From: Bacillota bacterium
Lineage (GTDB): Bacteria > Bacillota > SHA-98 > UBA4971
Direction: 5' to 3'
Assembly: GCA_024653485.1 (NCBI GenBank)
Contig: JANLFY010000008.1
Location: 107,047-171,046, forward strand
Length of the DNA: 64,000 bases
A model generated the notes under the pieces. The model saw only the letters and a program-made list of their open reading frames with translations. It searched no databases and had not been told where the DNA came from. How positions within the stretch are numbered: the first letter of the stretch is position 1; each line of letters starts with the position of its first letter. Shown one piece after another: positions 49,509 through 57,451 of this stretch. Made by a program: the position numbers and the translations under genes.

Positions 49509-51956
49509 TCACACGCTCCCTCGCTCTTCCTCCAGGGATGCCAGTATTGTGGCGAGGTTTCGGAGAGCCTGCCGGAGACGTCTGTAGTAAGTGGTTCGAG
49601 GTAGTCCAAGCCGCTCCATCACGCACTCGTGGGATCCAACGCGGTCGATGTAGGCCATGCGGACGAGCTTCGCCTCCTCCGCTCCGAACCTGAAGGCGAA
49701 ACGTCCCGTCCCTTGTGCGAGTATATCGAGGGCACCCTTGAGGACGGACCGAATGGCAGCCGGCAACGAGGCCGGGATGGAATCGGTCGATTCTCCGTCA
49801 GCCTTTCCGCTCTCGCCAGGACGCGCCAACCGGCGGGCAACGACGCCAAGGTGAGCCATCCTACTGTGCTCGAGCTTTCTGTCGTTCCAGAAATGGCGCA
49901 GGCAGAGAACGACCTCCTGAAGGAGCTCTTGTTGGGAGAGGGTTTCCCTCTGTGGACCCTCTTGCCGCCCCAGCACCTCATTCATCCATGCGCGGGCGGA
50001 TTTCTTCGTGAGGTCGAGGTAGTAGTACGTGATTGGCATGCCGGGACCGTACGCCATGCATACGGGGTCTCGCACTTGCGTGAAGAGGAGCTGTTCCGCC
50101 CTCGAGGCGGCCATTTCGTCGTGAACCCACGTAGTGAAGACCGCGTGAACGTCGCGTTTCGTCTGCCATTCGAACACGGCCTTCACGAGGGCGGCTCTCA
50201 CCTGGTATGCATGGGTGCTCGACATGATGAACGGGAAGAGAAGGACATGGCTTGCGCTTCGTGGGCCCGGAAGGTTGTCCACGCAGAGTCTCGTAACCTC
50301 CGACATCCTGAGAATCGGAAGGGAGCGCTCCTCCACCGGAATGAGACACGTGAAGCCGGCGAGGCGCCCGTCGGGCTCTCTCACGGCTGTGAACCTGTCC
50401 TTGTAGAGTTCGAAGAGACTCGCAATCTGATCGACCTCTCCCAGGCGGTCTTCCTCCTGGCCGAGGTACTCGCGCATCCACGTGCGGTAGACGTCTGCTA
50501 TCTCAGAGAGCTTTGGCGGGGCACCGTCGCAAGACAGAGTGACGTCGCCCCACTCAGTAAAGAAATAGCGACGGAGTAGCGGGTCAGGGGCTAGAAAGAC
50601 GTACTCCAGGATGTCGTCTGTACCCAGAACCCTCCGGTCCTTCCCCATCCAATCCGTTGCAAGCCGTCTCAGGGCTGCGAGCCGGTTCGGGGCACGCCAG
50701 CGCATATCCTCGAGGATCACGTTGCGGATCTCATCGTCTACAGCAAGTCCTTCTTCGGTCGGGTGGACGAACGACAGGCCGGTCAGCTTGTTGATGTCGA
50801 GAGCGGTCACGTGCCTGCCTGCAAGATGGCTGAGGAGCTCCTCGTTGCAGCGGCGCACAACGCACGCGGCCTCCAGAAGGCTCAAGGTATCCCCGTCTTC
50901 GATCTCCCGTGCGACGCGCCGGAATACCTCATGTGCAACCCCACGATAGGTCGCTTGACGCCTCTTCTCAACGTTTGATTCCTCGGTGCTCTCCGCGCCG
51001 AGTTCAGCGTCGGCCGCCAGTACAAGTGCCAAGGGAAGGCCGCCGGCGAAGAGGATGATCCGGTCTAGCGTGCCTTGTTCCGTGATCCCACGACGCCGCA
51101 GGACTTCCTCAGCTTCCTGGGGCGTTAGGTATGGCAAAGCCATGCAGCGAGTCTCTGAGAGGCTTGCGGGGTCGCTCTCCCAGAGGCGAGTGAGGGGGTG
51201 CCACGACGCCACGACGACAAGCGTCCGCCTGTCCAGAGCCGGCAAGACCGTCCGGCGAAAGACGTCGTCAAACATGGGGGCGGCTTCATAGTCATCGATC
51301 ACGATAGCCGTCTGCATCGTATCAGCGACCGACCTTAGAAGTGAAACGGCACTCTCTATGGCTGCGCTTCCCGCTCCGAGCGGCCTGCGCAGTCGAGGAT
51401 CGCTCGGCCCGCCGAGCGCTCTTTCGCAGACCGCCGCCTCGGGCGAGTCGGTCTCTGAGTATGCGATAGAGTCAAACGTTGATTGACTCGTAGACGAGAG
51501 GGAGGCTTGATAGTCAATGGCGCATGAGGCAAAAGCCACTTTCTCAAGCGAATGGCATAGAGCCTCGGTGAAGCTCCCGATGGAAGGCTCGATCTCAAGG
51601 GCGTTGAGCCAGATGACGCATGCGCCCTGTGCCCGAAGCTCATCCGCAAAACGGTACAGTAGGTGCGTTTTGCCGATCCCCGCGGGACCGTAGACGTTCA
51701 ACACCCGATAATGCGGGTGCGAGACCACTCCTTTGCGTAATTCGGCAAGCTCTTTGTTGCGCCCGACGAACATAAACGTGCGACCGGCAAACCCGCCATC
51801 TCCCGGCAGCACGCTGATCACCTCCAGACCGGACGGCCACTGAAGACGTCGTTTGAATGGAAGAATCCCCCGATAGGTAATTCTGTGTTCATTCGCAAAA
51901 ACCTGCGTAGTCTCAAACTGTTCCAAGAACATGTGGAACTGTTTCCGGTACTGCAT
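49509..51956 (-). CDS. STAND/AAA-type signalling ATPase with C-terminal HTH (MalT-like regulator)
   Basis: An 815-residue protein. After about 60 residues comes the FVGRNKEL motif, then Walker A GPAGIGKT (residues 90-97), Walker B AIVIDDYE (near 217) and the GLPLAL motif of STAND NTPases. A long helical region follows, and a C-terminal HTH-like segment (HECVMERLGLPRTTYYRRLRQ without the last residue; near 775-795). It resembles large ATP-dependent activators. It lies just upstream of the acd-etf promoter on the same strand. The ligand is unknown. An internal ATG (51932) is an alternative start. Confidence 0.8.
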   Translation of the reverse strand: MQYRKQFHMFLEQFETTQVFANEHRITYRGILPFKRRLQWPSGLEVISVLPGDGGFAGRTFMFVGRNKELAELRKGVVSHPHYRVLNVYGPAGIGKTHLLYRFADELRAQGACVIWLNALEIEPSIGSFTEALCHSLEKVAFASCAIDYQASLSSTSQSTFDSIAYSETDSPEAAVCERALGGPSDPRLRRPLGAGSAAIESAVSLLRSVADTMQTAIVIDDYEAAPMFDDVFRRTVLPALDRRTLVVVASWHPLTRLWESDPASLSETRCMALPYLTPQEAEEVLRRRGITEQGTLDRIILFAGGLPLALVLAADAELGAESTEESNVEKRRQATYRGVAHEVFRRVAREIEDGDTLSLLEAACVVRRCNEELLSHLAGRHVTALDINKLTGLSFVHPTEEGLAVDDEIRNVILEDMRWRAPNRLAALRRLATDWMGKDRRVLGTDDILEYVFLAPDPLLRRYFFTEWGDVTLSCDGAPPKLSEIADVYRTWMREYLGQEEDRLGEVDQIASLFELYKDRFTAVREPDGRLAGFTCLIPVEERSLPILRMSEVTRLCVDNLPGPRSASHVLLFPFIMSSTHAYQVRAALVKAVFEWQTKRDVHAVFTTWVHDEMAASRAEQLLFTQVRDPVCMAYGPGMPITYYYLDLTKKSARAWMNEVLGRQEGPQRETLSQQELLQEVVLCLRHFWNDRKLEHSRMAHLGVVARRLARPGESGKADGESTDSIPASLPAAIRSVLKGALDILAQGTGRFAFRFGAEEAKLVRMAYIDRVGSHECVMERLGLPRTTYYRRLRQALRNLATILASLEEERGSV

Positions 51957-52404
51957 TTGGCACCCGGCGATCCGTACACTAGGCGTAACACTAGGCGTAC
52001 GGTCTGCCGGACACGTGTAGACGCGCCGCAGTACGTCTCGGTATTGCTCTCAATGGCGCCGTTGCTCCAGGGCTCAAGGCCCGCAAGTCGGGGCGGCGCG
52101 GAAGCGAGCAAACGCTGCGGTACTGGGCCGAATCAGGACGGGCAAGGCTGCGCGAGGCGCCCGGGGAGACTCGTCCCGGGGCTTCGGGGCAACGGTGGCG
52201 ACGCCCAGGTGGCGGGCTGGAACCGGCGTTCAAACAAGGCGACCGAGGCGATCAAGGCGACCACGCGAGGGATGCACGAGACTGTCCAAGTCAGAGGGAT
52301 GCACGAGGCTGTCCAAGTCAATGGTAGCTCGATGCTTGTGACCGCGACCAGTTCTGATCGCCGGATCTGAGAGACGCAGTCTGGAGAACGGGAGGGGAAT
52401 GTCA
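51957..52404. other. Divergent intergenic region with two tandem duplications
   Basis: The region separates the STAND ATPase (minus) from the lipoprotein gene (plus). ACACTAGGCGTA is duplicated exactly at 51976-51987 and 51988-51999, just upstream of the ATPase start, and could be a regulator site. A 27-bp unit is duplicated at 52268-52294 and 52295-52321 with a single mismatch. No clear promoter hexamers or small genes were seen. Confidence 0.6.
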
Positions 52405-54033
52405 ATGAACCGTGATGTGGGAGGAGCGCGTAGCGCTGCGAGAAGAGCTGTTGGTTCGTGTGTCTTGCTCGCCTTGTGCTGCCTGGTTTCCGTTGGGGCG
52501 ACAGGTTGCTTCGGAGGTGGAGGGGTCGCAGCCCCTAGCGGGTCAGTCGTCGGGTACGTCTCTGAGATCGACGTGTCTGACCCGCTGAAGATGGAAGTCA
52601 CGTTTTTCGCCTCTTCTCCGGGAGTCCAGGATGCCCAGGCGACCCTCGTCGGAACCAACAAGACGGCCAAGACATCGCCGGTGGGCAAGTTCTCCTTTAC
52701 CAGCGTAAGCCCGGGGACCTATGACATGCTGGTTCAGAAGACCGGCTGGCCCTCTGTGAGGGTGTACGGGATCAAGATCGAGGCCAACAGCGCCACCGAG
52801 GTAGGACTGCGCATGGGGAGACGGCCGAACGCGGAGGTGACCCAAGGACGTCTGGTAGAGAACGTACCCCCTTCCGTCACCATCGATTGCCCGTCTACAG
52901 TATCGGGCACAGTGGAGGTCGCGGTGACGCCTAGCGACGCGAGCGGAGTCTTTGGAGTGGCGTTGTTCGTGGATCAGGGGCTCGAATGCGTCTGGGGGTT
53001 TGGGAATGAAGCTGGGGAAGCTGAGATAGTATCCGGGGAGACCCTCGTTTGGGAATGGAGCACGGTGACCGGGTTTCCCGGCGAAGAGACCGGGTGGAAC
53101 AACGGTGAGCACCGGCTGATGGCGATGGTAGTGGATACGAACTATAACATAGCGTACAGAACGGTCACCGTGACGGTGGACAACTCCACGAGCCAGGGCA
53201 CAGTGCCTGTAGCGCCCTCCGAACTGCGGTGCGGAATGAGCACGGTTCACTATTCATGTTTCCAGTTCCCGTGGGGCCCGAGCGACCTCAGTGACGGCTC
53301 AGACGGTGAGCCTTTGGCGCTGGCCACGACCGCGCGGAAGGTCAGGGAGTTCGGCGCTAAGTCCGGCTCCAGTGTGCGCGGCACGCCATCTGGATCGGAC
53401 GCGGTGGTATTTGCAAACATCTACTGGCGCTATGAGAACCCGACGGGCGTGATGGGATACAAAGTGTACCGCAACGGCCGGTTCGTGGTCGACATCAAGC
53501 GCGAGTGGGGCGACGGATGGATGGACGGCTCGCCAGTGCTCACCCCGGGGCAGCGGGTGGAGTACGCGGTGTCTGCCTACAACCGTGTCGGTGAAGGTCC
53601 AAAAAGTCCTACAGTAGCGCGTACGCCCATAGCCCCTCTGACGAAGGTCGTGTTGACGGGGCCTGCCGATGGCGAGGAAGTGGACGGCGCCACACCTGCT
53701 TTTCGCTGGGAGCGGGTATCCGGAGCAGAGGCGTATCTCGTTTTCGTCTCCAGTACGGGGGGAGACGCTACACTGATGTGGATAGGCTATGCGCGGGGAG
53801 CTGACTCGACCTCGGTGACGTACGGATCGGCCGCTAACAGCTTCCAGGGCGCACCACCTGCTCAAGAACTCGTGCCAGGTGAAACGTACGCGTGGGGTGT
53901 CATGGCTCTGAGCCTGGAGCCGAATCTCCCGGGTTCGGACCCTCTCGACCTATCAGCTGGCTACGAGCCGGAGACGATGTCCATGTCCGCGTCAGACGTG
54001 CAGACCTTTTCGGTGACCACGGACGCGCTTTGA
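52405..54033 (+). CDS. Secreted lipoprotein with carboxypeptidase-regulatory-like, Ig-like and FN3 domains
   Basis: ATG 52405 follows GGGAGGGG by 8 bp. A signal peptide (CVLLALCCLVSVGATGC) ends at a lipobox Cys, so the protein should be a surface lipoprotein. A carboxypeptidase-regulatory/PEGA-like domain (about 45-140; GKFSFTSVSPGTYDMLV), an Ig-like domain (155-265; PPSVTIDCPSTVSGTVEVAV) and FN3-like modules (about 335-540; GYKVYRNGRFV, GETYAWGVMAL) follow. No catalytic motif is seen, so an adhesive or structural role is likely. Confidence 0.8.
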   Translation: MNRDVGGARSAARRAVGSCVLLALCCLVSVGATGCFGGGGVAAPSGSVVGYVSEIDVSDPLKMEVTFFASSPGVQDAQATLVGTNKTAKTSPVGKFSFTSVSPGTYDMLVQKTGWPSVRVYGIKIEANSATEVGLRMGRRPNAEVTQGRLVENVPPSVTIDCPSTVSGTVEVAVTPSDASGVFGVALFVDQGLECVWGFGNEAGEAEIVSGETLVWEWSTVTGFPGEETGWNNGEHRLMAMVVDTNYNIAYRTVTVTVDNSTSQGTVPVAPSELRCGMSTVHYSCFQFPWGPSDLSDGSDGEPLALATTARKVREFGAKSGSSVRGTPSGSDAVVFANIYWRYENPTGVMGYKVYRNGRFVVDIKREWGDGWMDGSPVLTPGQRVEYAVSAYNRVGEGPKSPTVARTPIAPLTKVVLTGPADGEEVDGATPAFRWERVSGAEAYLVFVSSTGGDATLMWIGYARGADSTSVTYGSAANSFQGAPPAQELVPGETYAWGVMALSLEPNLPGSDPLDLSAGYEPETMSMSASDVQTFSVTTDAL

Positions 54034-54362
54034 GCTGAAAACACGTCCCAGACCAATTAGCTTACGACGCGCCGTAGTGCCGCCCTGCCACCCGCCGGCA
54101 GGGCGGCCACGGTGTACGAACTTACGACGGTTTGCCATGGCTTGCCGTGGCTTGACGGGGCACGCAGCCGTGGTGCGCAGCATCGTGCGTTTGCGGCATC
54201 TTGCGCTTGCAGTCTCGCGCAACCGCAACCGCGCCCTCAAGAGCGTGTCTAGGCAAGCGTGCCCAGACGTAATGGTCTCTGGGGAATTTGTAGCCTTCGG
54301 GTGTGGCAGACGAGCCAACAATTGCTTGAATGATCGCGTGCGTGTCTGTCGAATGACCAAGC
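54034..54362. other. Intergenic region with a strong hairpin after the lipoprotein gene
   Basis: GCCGCCCTGCC (54079-54089) and GGCAGGGCGGC (54097-54107) form a perfect 11-bp stem with a 7-nt loop about 45 bp after the stop codon, likely the end of the transcript although no T-tract follows. The rest is GC-rich with short repeats (GCTTACGAC/ACTTACGAC; TGGCTTGCCGTGGCTTG). No gene is supported. Confidence 0.65.
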
Positions 54363-54950
54363 ATGAGCACGAACACGATTTCGTTGATCCTGCTGCTTGT
54401 CTTGGTCTTCGCTGCAGTTGGGGCAACAGGCCAGCCGGCCACGGCCCCCGGCGACGAATCGATCCTCCCGCCGAGCCCGGCACCCACACCGGAGCCGACG
54501 CCCGACCCTTCGCCTGCACCGTCTCCTGAACCGCTCCCCGAGCCATCTCCCGAGCCATCCCCGCCGGGACAAAGCTACCAGGCCAGCCCCGAAGAGCGCC
54601 TTCTCCTCGCAAGACTGATCCGCGCTGAGGCGGAAGCGGAGCCGTTCGACGGGCAGGTCGCCGTGGGGGCGGTCGTTCTTAACCGCGTGGAAAGCCCGGA
54701 TTATCCGGACACCGTGCGGGACGTCATCTTTCACGTGGACAACGGCTACGTGCAGTTCACGCCCGTCGCCAATGGCACCATCAACTTGCCGCCCACCGAG
54801 ACCGCCATCGAGGCGGCCGACCGGGCGCTCGAGGGTGAGGACCCTTCGTTTGGGGCGACAGGTTTCTATAACCCGGCGAAGAGCTACGACCCGTGGGTTC
54901 GGACAAGGCCCGTGACTGTGGTAATAGGCAACCACGTCTTCTTCAAGTGA
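54363..54950 (+). CDS. Secreted SleB/CwlJ-type cell wall hydrolase
   Basis: A signal peptide (ISLILLLVLVFAAVGATG) is followed by a Pro-rich spacer (about residues 28-68, PxP and PEP repeats) and a Hydrolase_2 domain: LLARLIRAEAEAEPFDGQVA with the catalytic Glu, VGAVVLNRVESPDYPDTVRD, FTPVANGTI and AADRALEGEDPS. This family contains spore-cortex-lytic transglycosylases. The family hints at a spore-forming lineage, but some members act on vegetative wall. The ribosome-binding site is weak. Confidence 0.88.
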   Translation: MSTNTISLILLLVLVFAAVGATGQPATAPGDESILPPSPAPTPEPTPDPSPAPSPEPLPEPSPEPSPPGQSYQASPEERLLLARLIRAEAEAEPFDGQVAVGAVVLNRVESPDYPDTVRDVIFHVDNGYVQFTPVANGTINLPPTETAIEAADRALEGEDPSFGATGFYNPAKSYDPWVRTRPVTVVIGNHVFFK

Positions 54951-55157
54951 AGACCTCAAGACGAAGACGGCAACCTTACTTGAGTTCTTCGGCCCTCCTT
55001 CTTGCGTTCTGCCTTTTCTGCTTTCTGTGGGCGGCGGGCACGCAGGCGCGCGCCCACCGCGCCCGGCGCCGCCGTCGCGCGGGGCTGGCGCCACGCCGTT
55101 GCCACGGCCTTCCCCGCGCCATCAGGCTCGTGGGGTCCAATGCGGGCCGATATCTCC

Positions 55158-55202
55158 TTGACAAGACAGACCAGACCTGCGTATACTATACCTGGCAGGG
55201 TA
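55158..55202 (+). promoter_or_regulatory. Sigma-A promoter with CsoR-type operator
   Basis: TTGACA (55158-55163) and TATACT (55182-55187) are 18 bp apart. TACCTGGCAGGGTA (55189-55202), a TACC/GGTA inverted repeat, lies at the predicted start site (about 55194) and resembles known CsoR operators. This predicts autorepression of the csoR transcript relieved by Cu(I). Confidence 0.75.
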
Positions 55203-55212
55203 CCTACTATAG

Positions 55213-55383
55213 ATGGCATGCACTCCTTGTCCGCAAGGGAATTGCGTGGCCGCCTCAACGGGATCGGCAGAGGCCGGGGCGCGGCATGACAGAAGGGAGA
55301 GGCGGACGAACGCCCGAATGGGGCGATGGACCGGGCGACATGCGAGGCGGCGAGTTCTAGCAGAGTGGACCAGAGTCGAATGA
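55213..55383 (+). CDS. 56-codon Cys-rich leader ORF coupled to csoR
   Basis: ATG 55213, about 20 nt after the predicted transcript start, opens a 56-codon frame beginning MACTPCPQGNC. Three Cys lie in the first eleven residues; the rest is Arg-rich. GGCAGGG at 55194-55200 may serve as ribosome-binding site. Its TGA (55381-55383) overlaps the csoR ATG at 55380 (ATGA). The position between a CsoR-type operator and csoR suggests a copper-related small protein or translational coupler, but no family is recognised. Confidence 0.45.
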   Translation: MACTPCPQGNCVAASTGSAEAGARHDRRERRTNARMGRWTGRHARRRVLAEWTRVE

Positions 55384-55886
55384 CAGACGGTGGGGTGAAT
55401 CACGCGGTGGAGAACGTGCCGGAGAAATCGCTATCCGACCGGGGAGAACTGGCCCTTGCACGAGAAGACCGAGGGAAGGGTGGCGAAGCCGCCCCGGACT
55501 CGCGCGACGGCGTAGAGAGCATGAATGGAGCAGACGGCTCCATGCTTGCTGGCAGCGGAAACGGGGGAGGCATTCAGGCGGAACGTGACGGTGCTACGCT
55601 GGACCTCGACGCCCTCGTTCTGAGCGACGACGCGCGGAGCGACATAGTCTCTCGCCTGAAGCGCATCGAGGGCCAGGCCAGGGGCATCAGGAAAATGATC
55701 GAGGACGGGCGGAGCTGCGAGGACGTGATCATCCAGGTGGCGGCGTTGAAGGCCGCGGTGGCTCAGGTCGGCATAGCCATTGCCGGGTCTCACTTGGTGG
55801 ACTGCGTAGCGCGTGACATGGAGGCAAGCCCAGCGAGCCGGGCGGCGCTCGCGAGGTTTGTGAAGATCTTCAGCAAGCTGTCGTGA
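55380..55886 (+). CDS. csoR: CsoR-family metal-sensing transcriptional repressor with long N-terminal extension
   Basis: The C-terminal ~85 residues form the all-helical CsoR core (DIVSRLKRIEGQARGIRKM, CEDVIIQVAALKAAVAQVG). The Cu(I) ligands Cys-His-Cys are present: GRSCEDV, then AGSHLVDCV (HxxxC). About 80 Gly/Asp-rich residues precede the core, unusual for a family of 90-110 residues. ATG 55380 is chosen because it overlaps the upstream leader ORF stop; GTG 55407 (with GGTGGGGTGA upstream) and ATG 55521 are alternatives. Confidence 0.87.
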   Translation: MTDGGVNHAVENVPEKSLSDRGELALAREDRGKGGEAAPDSRDGVESMNGADGSMLAGSGNGGGIQAERDGATLDLDALVLSDDARSDIVSRLKRIEGQARGIRKMIEDGRSCEDVIIQVAALKAAVAQVGIAIAGSHLVDCVARDMEASPASRAALARFVKIFSKLS

Positions 55887-56097
55887 TTGCCTGCGCGACT
55901 TCGGTCGTCGCGCAAGGATTCAGGGGTTGCCCGATTCCAGGCATATGTTCTGACCCGAGCTGTGAACCTATACTGTGGCCTCATTCATAGATTGAGATTC
56001 ATGGATTGAGGAGCATCCGTAACAAACGTCAACCACCGTCGACGATAGCCTGGATCCTAGAATCACTACTTGGAAAGAGCGGAAAGGAAGGGTTGGT

Positions 56098-56424
56098 ATG
56101 ACGAAGGGAGTCATTGAGGTAAGCGACGCCACTTTCGCTCAAGAGGTGCTGAAATCTGAAGAGCCGGTGCTCGTGGATTTCTGGGCGGAGTGGTGCGGTC
56201 CGTGCAGAATGATGGCGCCCGTGGTCGAGGACATCGCCACGGACTACGCGGGCAGAATGAAGGTAGCCAAGCTGAACGTGGACGAGAACCGCGTGTCCGC
56301 GACCACGTACGGCATAATGAGCATCCCCACCCTCGCGCTGTTCAAGGGAGGCCAGCTGGTCCAGAAGTTCGTGGGGTTCATGCCCAAGCACGAGCTGGCG
56401 AGGAGGATCGACGCCGTCCTGTAG
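56098..56424 (+). CDS. trxA: Thioredoxin
   Basis: A 108-residue thioredoxin with active site WCGPC (Cys33, Cys36), cis-Pro in MSIPTLALF and FVGFMPKHEL. AAGGAAGG precedes the ATG. It lies about 210 bp after csoR on the same strand; whether CsoR controls it is unclear. It is a general disulfide reductase. Confidence 0.96.
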   Translation: MTKGVIEVSDATFAQEVLKSEEPVLVDFWAEWCGPCRMMAPVVEDIATDYAGRMKVAKLNVDENRVSATTYGIMSIPTLALFKGGQLVQKFVGFMPKHELARRIDAVL

Positions 56425-56855
56425 GTTGGCATGCCGACATGCCGCCATAGCCGCGTTGGCACGCCGGTAAGACCTGTGTCATAGGACAGGGGAGCCCGGC
56501 CACCTCGGCGGGTCCGAGGAACGCGGGCATCATCCCGGCTAGCCAGAGGAGAGCTTGCATTTCGGCGAGCCAGAGGGGGAGCCGGTGCATGCCGGCGAGC
56601 CACAGGGGTTCGGTGCTTGTGAACACGTAACTTGTGCGACCTTGCGTGACCGCGATCATGAGGCACGCGCCGACCGTACCCGGCCGGCGCGTGCCTCATG
56701 CCGTCGTGCTTGTGACTGTGGCCTCAGAGGTACGATCGTTGTGGGTAGCGCGGCTGTGCGAACCCAGTGTGTCTGTACAGTACATATAGTATGTGGAAGG
56801 TATGCTGTGCCAGAGGGAGAATGAATGGAAGGGAAAGAGAGGAGGGAATTGCTTT
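56425..56855. other. Intergenic region with imperfect 29-bp tandem repeats and a 15-bp hairpin
   Basis: About 56531-56615 holds three imperfect ~29-bp units built around CGGCGAGCCAGAGGGG. ATGAGGCACGCGCCG (56658-56672) and its exact reverse complement (56685-56699) form a 15-bp stem with a 12-nt loop, likely a transcript end. Near 56785, ACATATAGTATGT is a short palindrome that could hold the -10 box of the following gene. No gene is supported. Confidence 0.6.
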
Positions 56856-57356
56856 GTGAAATGGCCTAGAATTCTCCTCGGCGTTGTAGTCGCACTAATC
56901 GGGTTGTGGCTGCTGCTCTACAACTTGGACGTGGTGTCCTCGGTACCTTGGTTCTGGTGGCCTCTCGCGCCCCTCGGGCTCGGGGCGATTCTGCACTGGA
57001 TGGCGTTTGCTGAGAAGGGAGCGGAAGGGCTTTTCATCCCGGGCGGGTTTCTCACCACCGTCGGGGCTCTCTTCCTGGCATGTCAGTTCTTTGGATGGGA
57101 CATTCTCGAGTATCTATGGCCCGTCTTTCCGCTGGCGGTGGGCGTAGGCTTTCTGGAAACGTATCTCTTCGGCGGGCGGCGCGTGGAATTCCTCATACCC
57201 GCGGTGCCCACGCTAGGCGCGGGCGTCGTGGGGCTTTCAGCGACGCTCGGCCGGGAGATCGGAAGGTGGCTATTGCCCGCCGCGATCATAGTGATCGGGT
57301 TCTTGATGCTGCTGGCCCCGGGAGCTGGTCGGCGGCGAGGGCCGCGCGCGGAATGA
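56856..57356 (+). CDS. LiaF-transmembrane-like/DUF5668-type membrane protein
   Basis: GTG 56856 has GAGGAGGG 9 bp upstream; upstream in-frame ATGs lack one. The 166-residue product has about six hydrophobic helices in pairs, starting ILLGVVVALIGLWLLLYNL, with WFWWPLAPLGLGAI and LEYLWPVFPLAVGVGFL, the Trp/Pro-rich pattern of LiaI/LiaF-type domains. It ends in an Arg-rich tail. Function is unknown; related proteins sense cell-envelope stress. Confidence 0.7.
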   Translation: MKWPRILLGVVVALIGLWLLLYNLDVVSSVPWFWWPLAPLGLGAILHWMAFAEKGAEGLFIPGGFLTTVGALFLACQFFGWDILEYLWPVFPLAVGVGFLETYLFGGRRVEFLIPAVPTLGAGVVGLSATLGREIGRWLLPAAIIVIGFLMLLAPGAGRRRGPRAE

Positions 57357-57451
57357 ACCGGGGCCGGCTACTTCGGCTTTACTTTGGCTTTGCCTGCGAT
57401 CAGGCCGGGCGCGCCCGCCTACGGCGAAGAGCACCGCCAGCGGCCGCGTGT

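Noticed and set aside
54893..55360. 155-residue Arg-rich open frame between the wall hydrolase and csoR
   Set aside because: It has no ribosome-binding site, has Arg-rich composition typical of an off-frame read of GC-rich DNA, and runs through a clear promoter/operator; the region is treated as non-coding apart from the small leader ORF.
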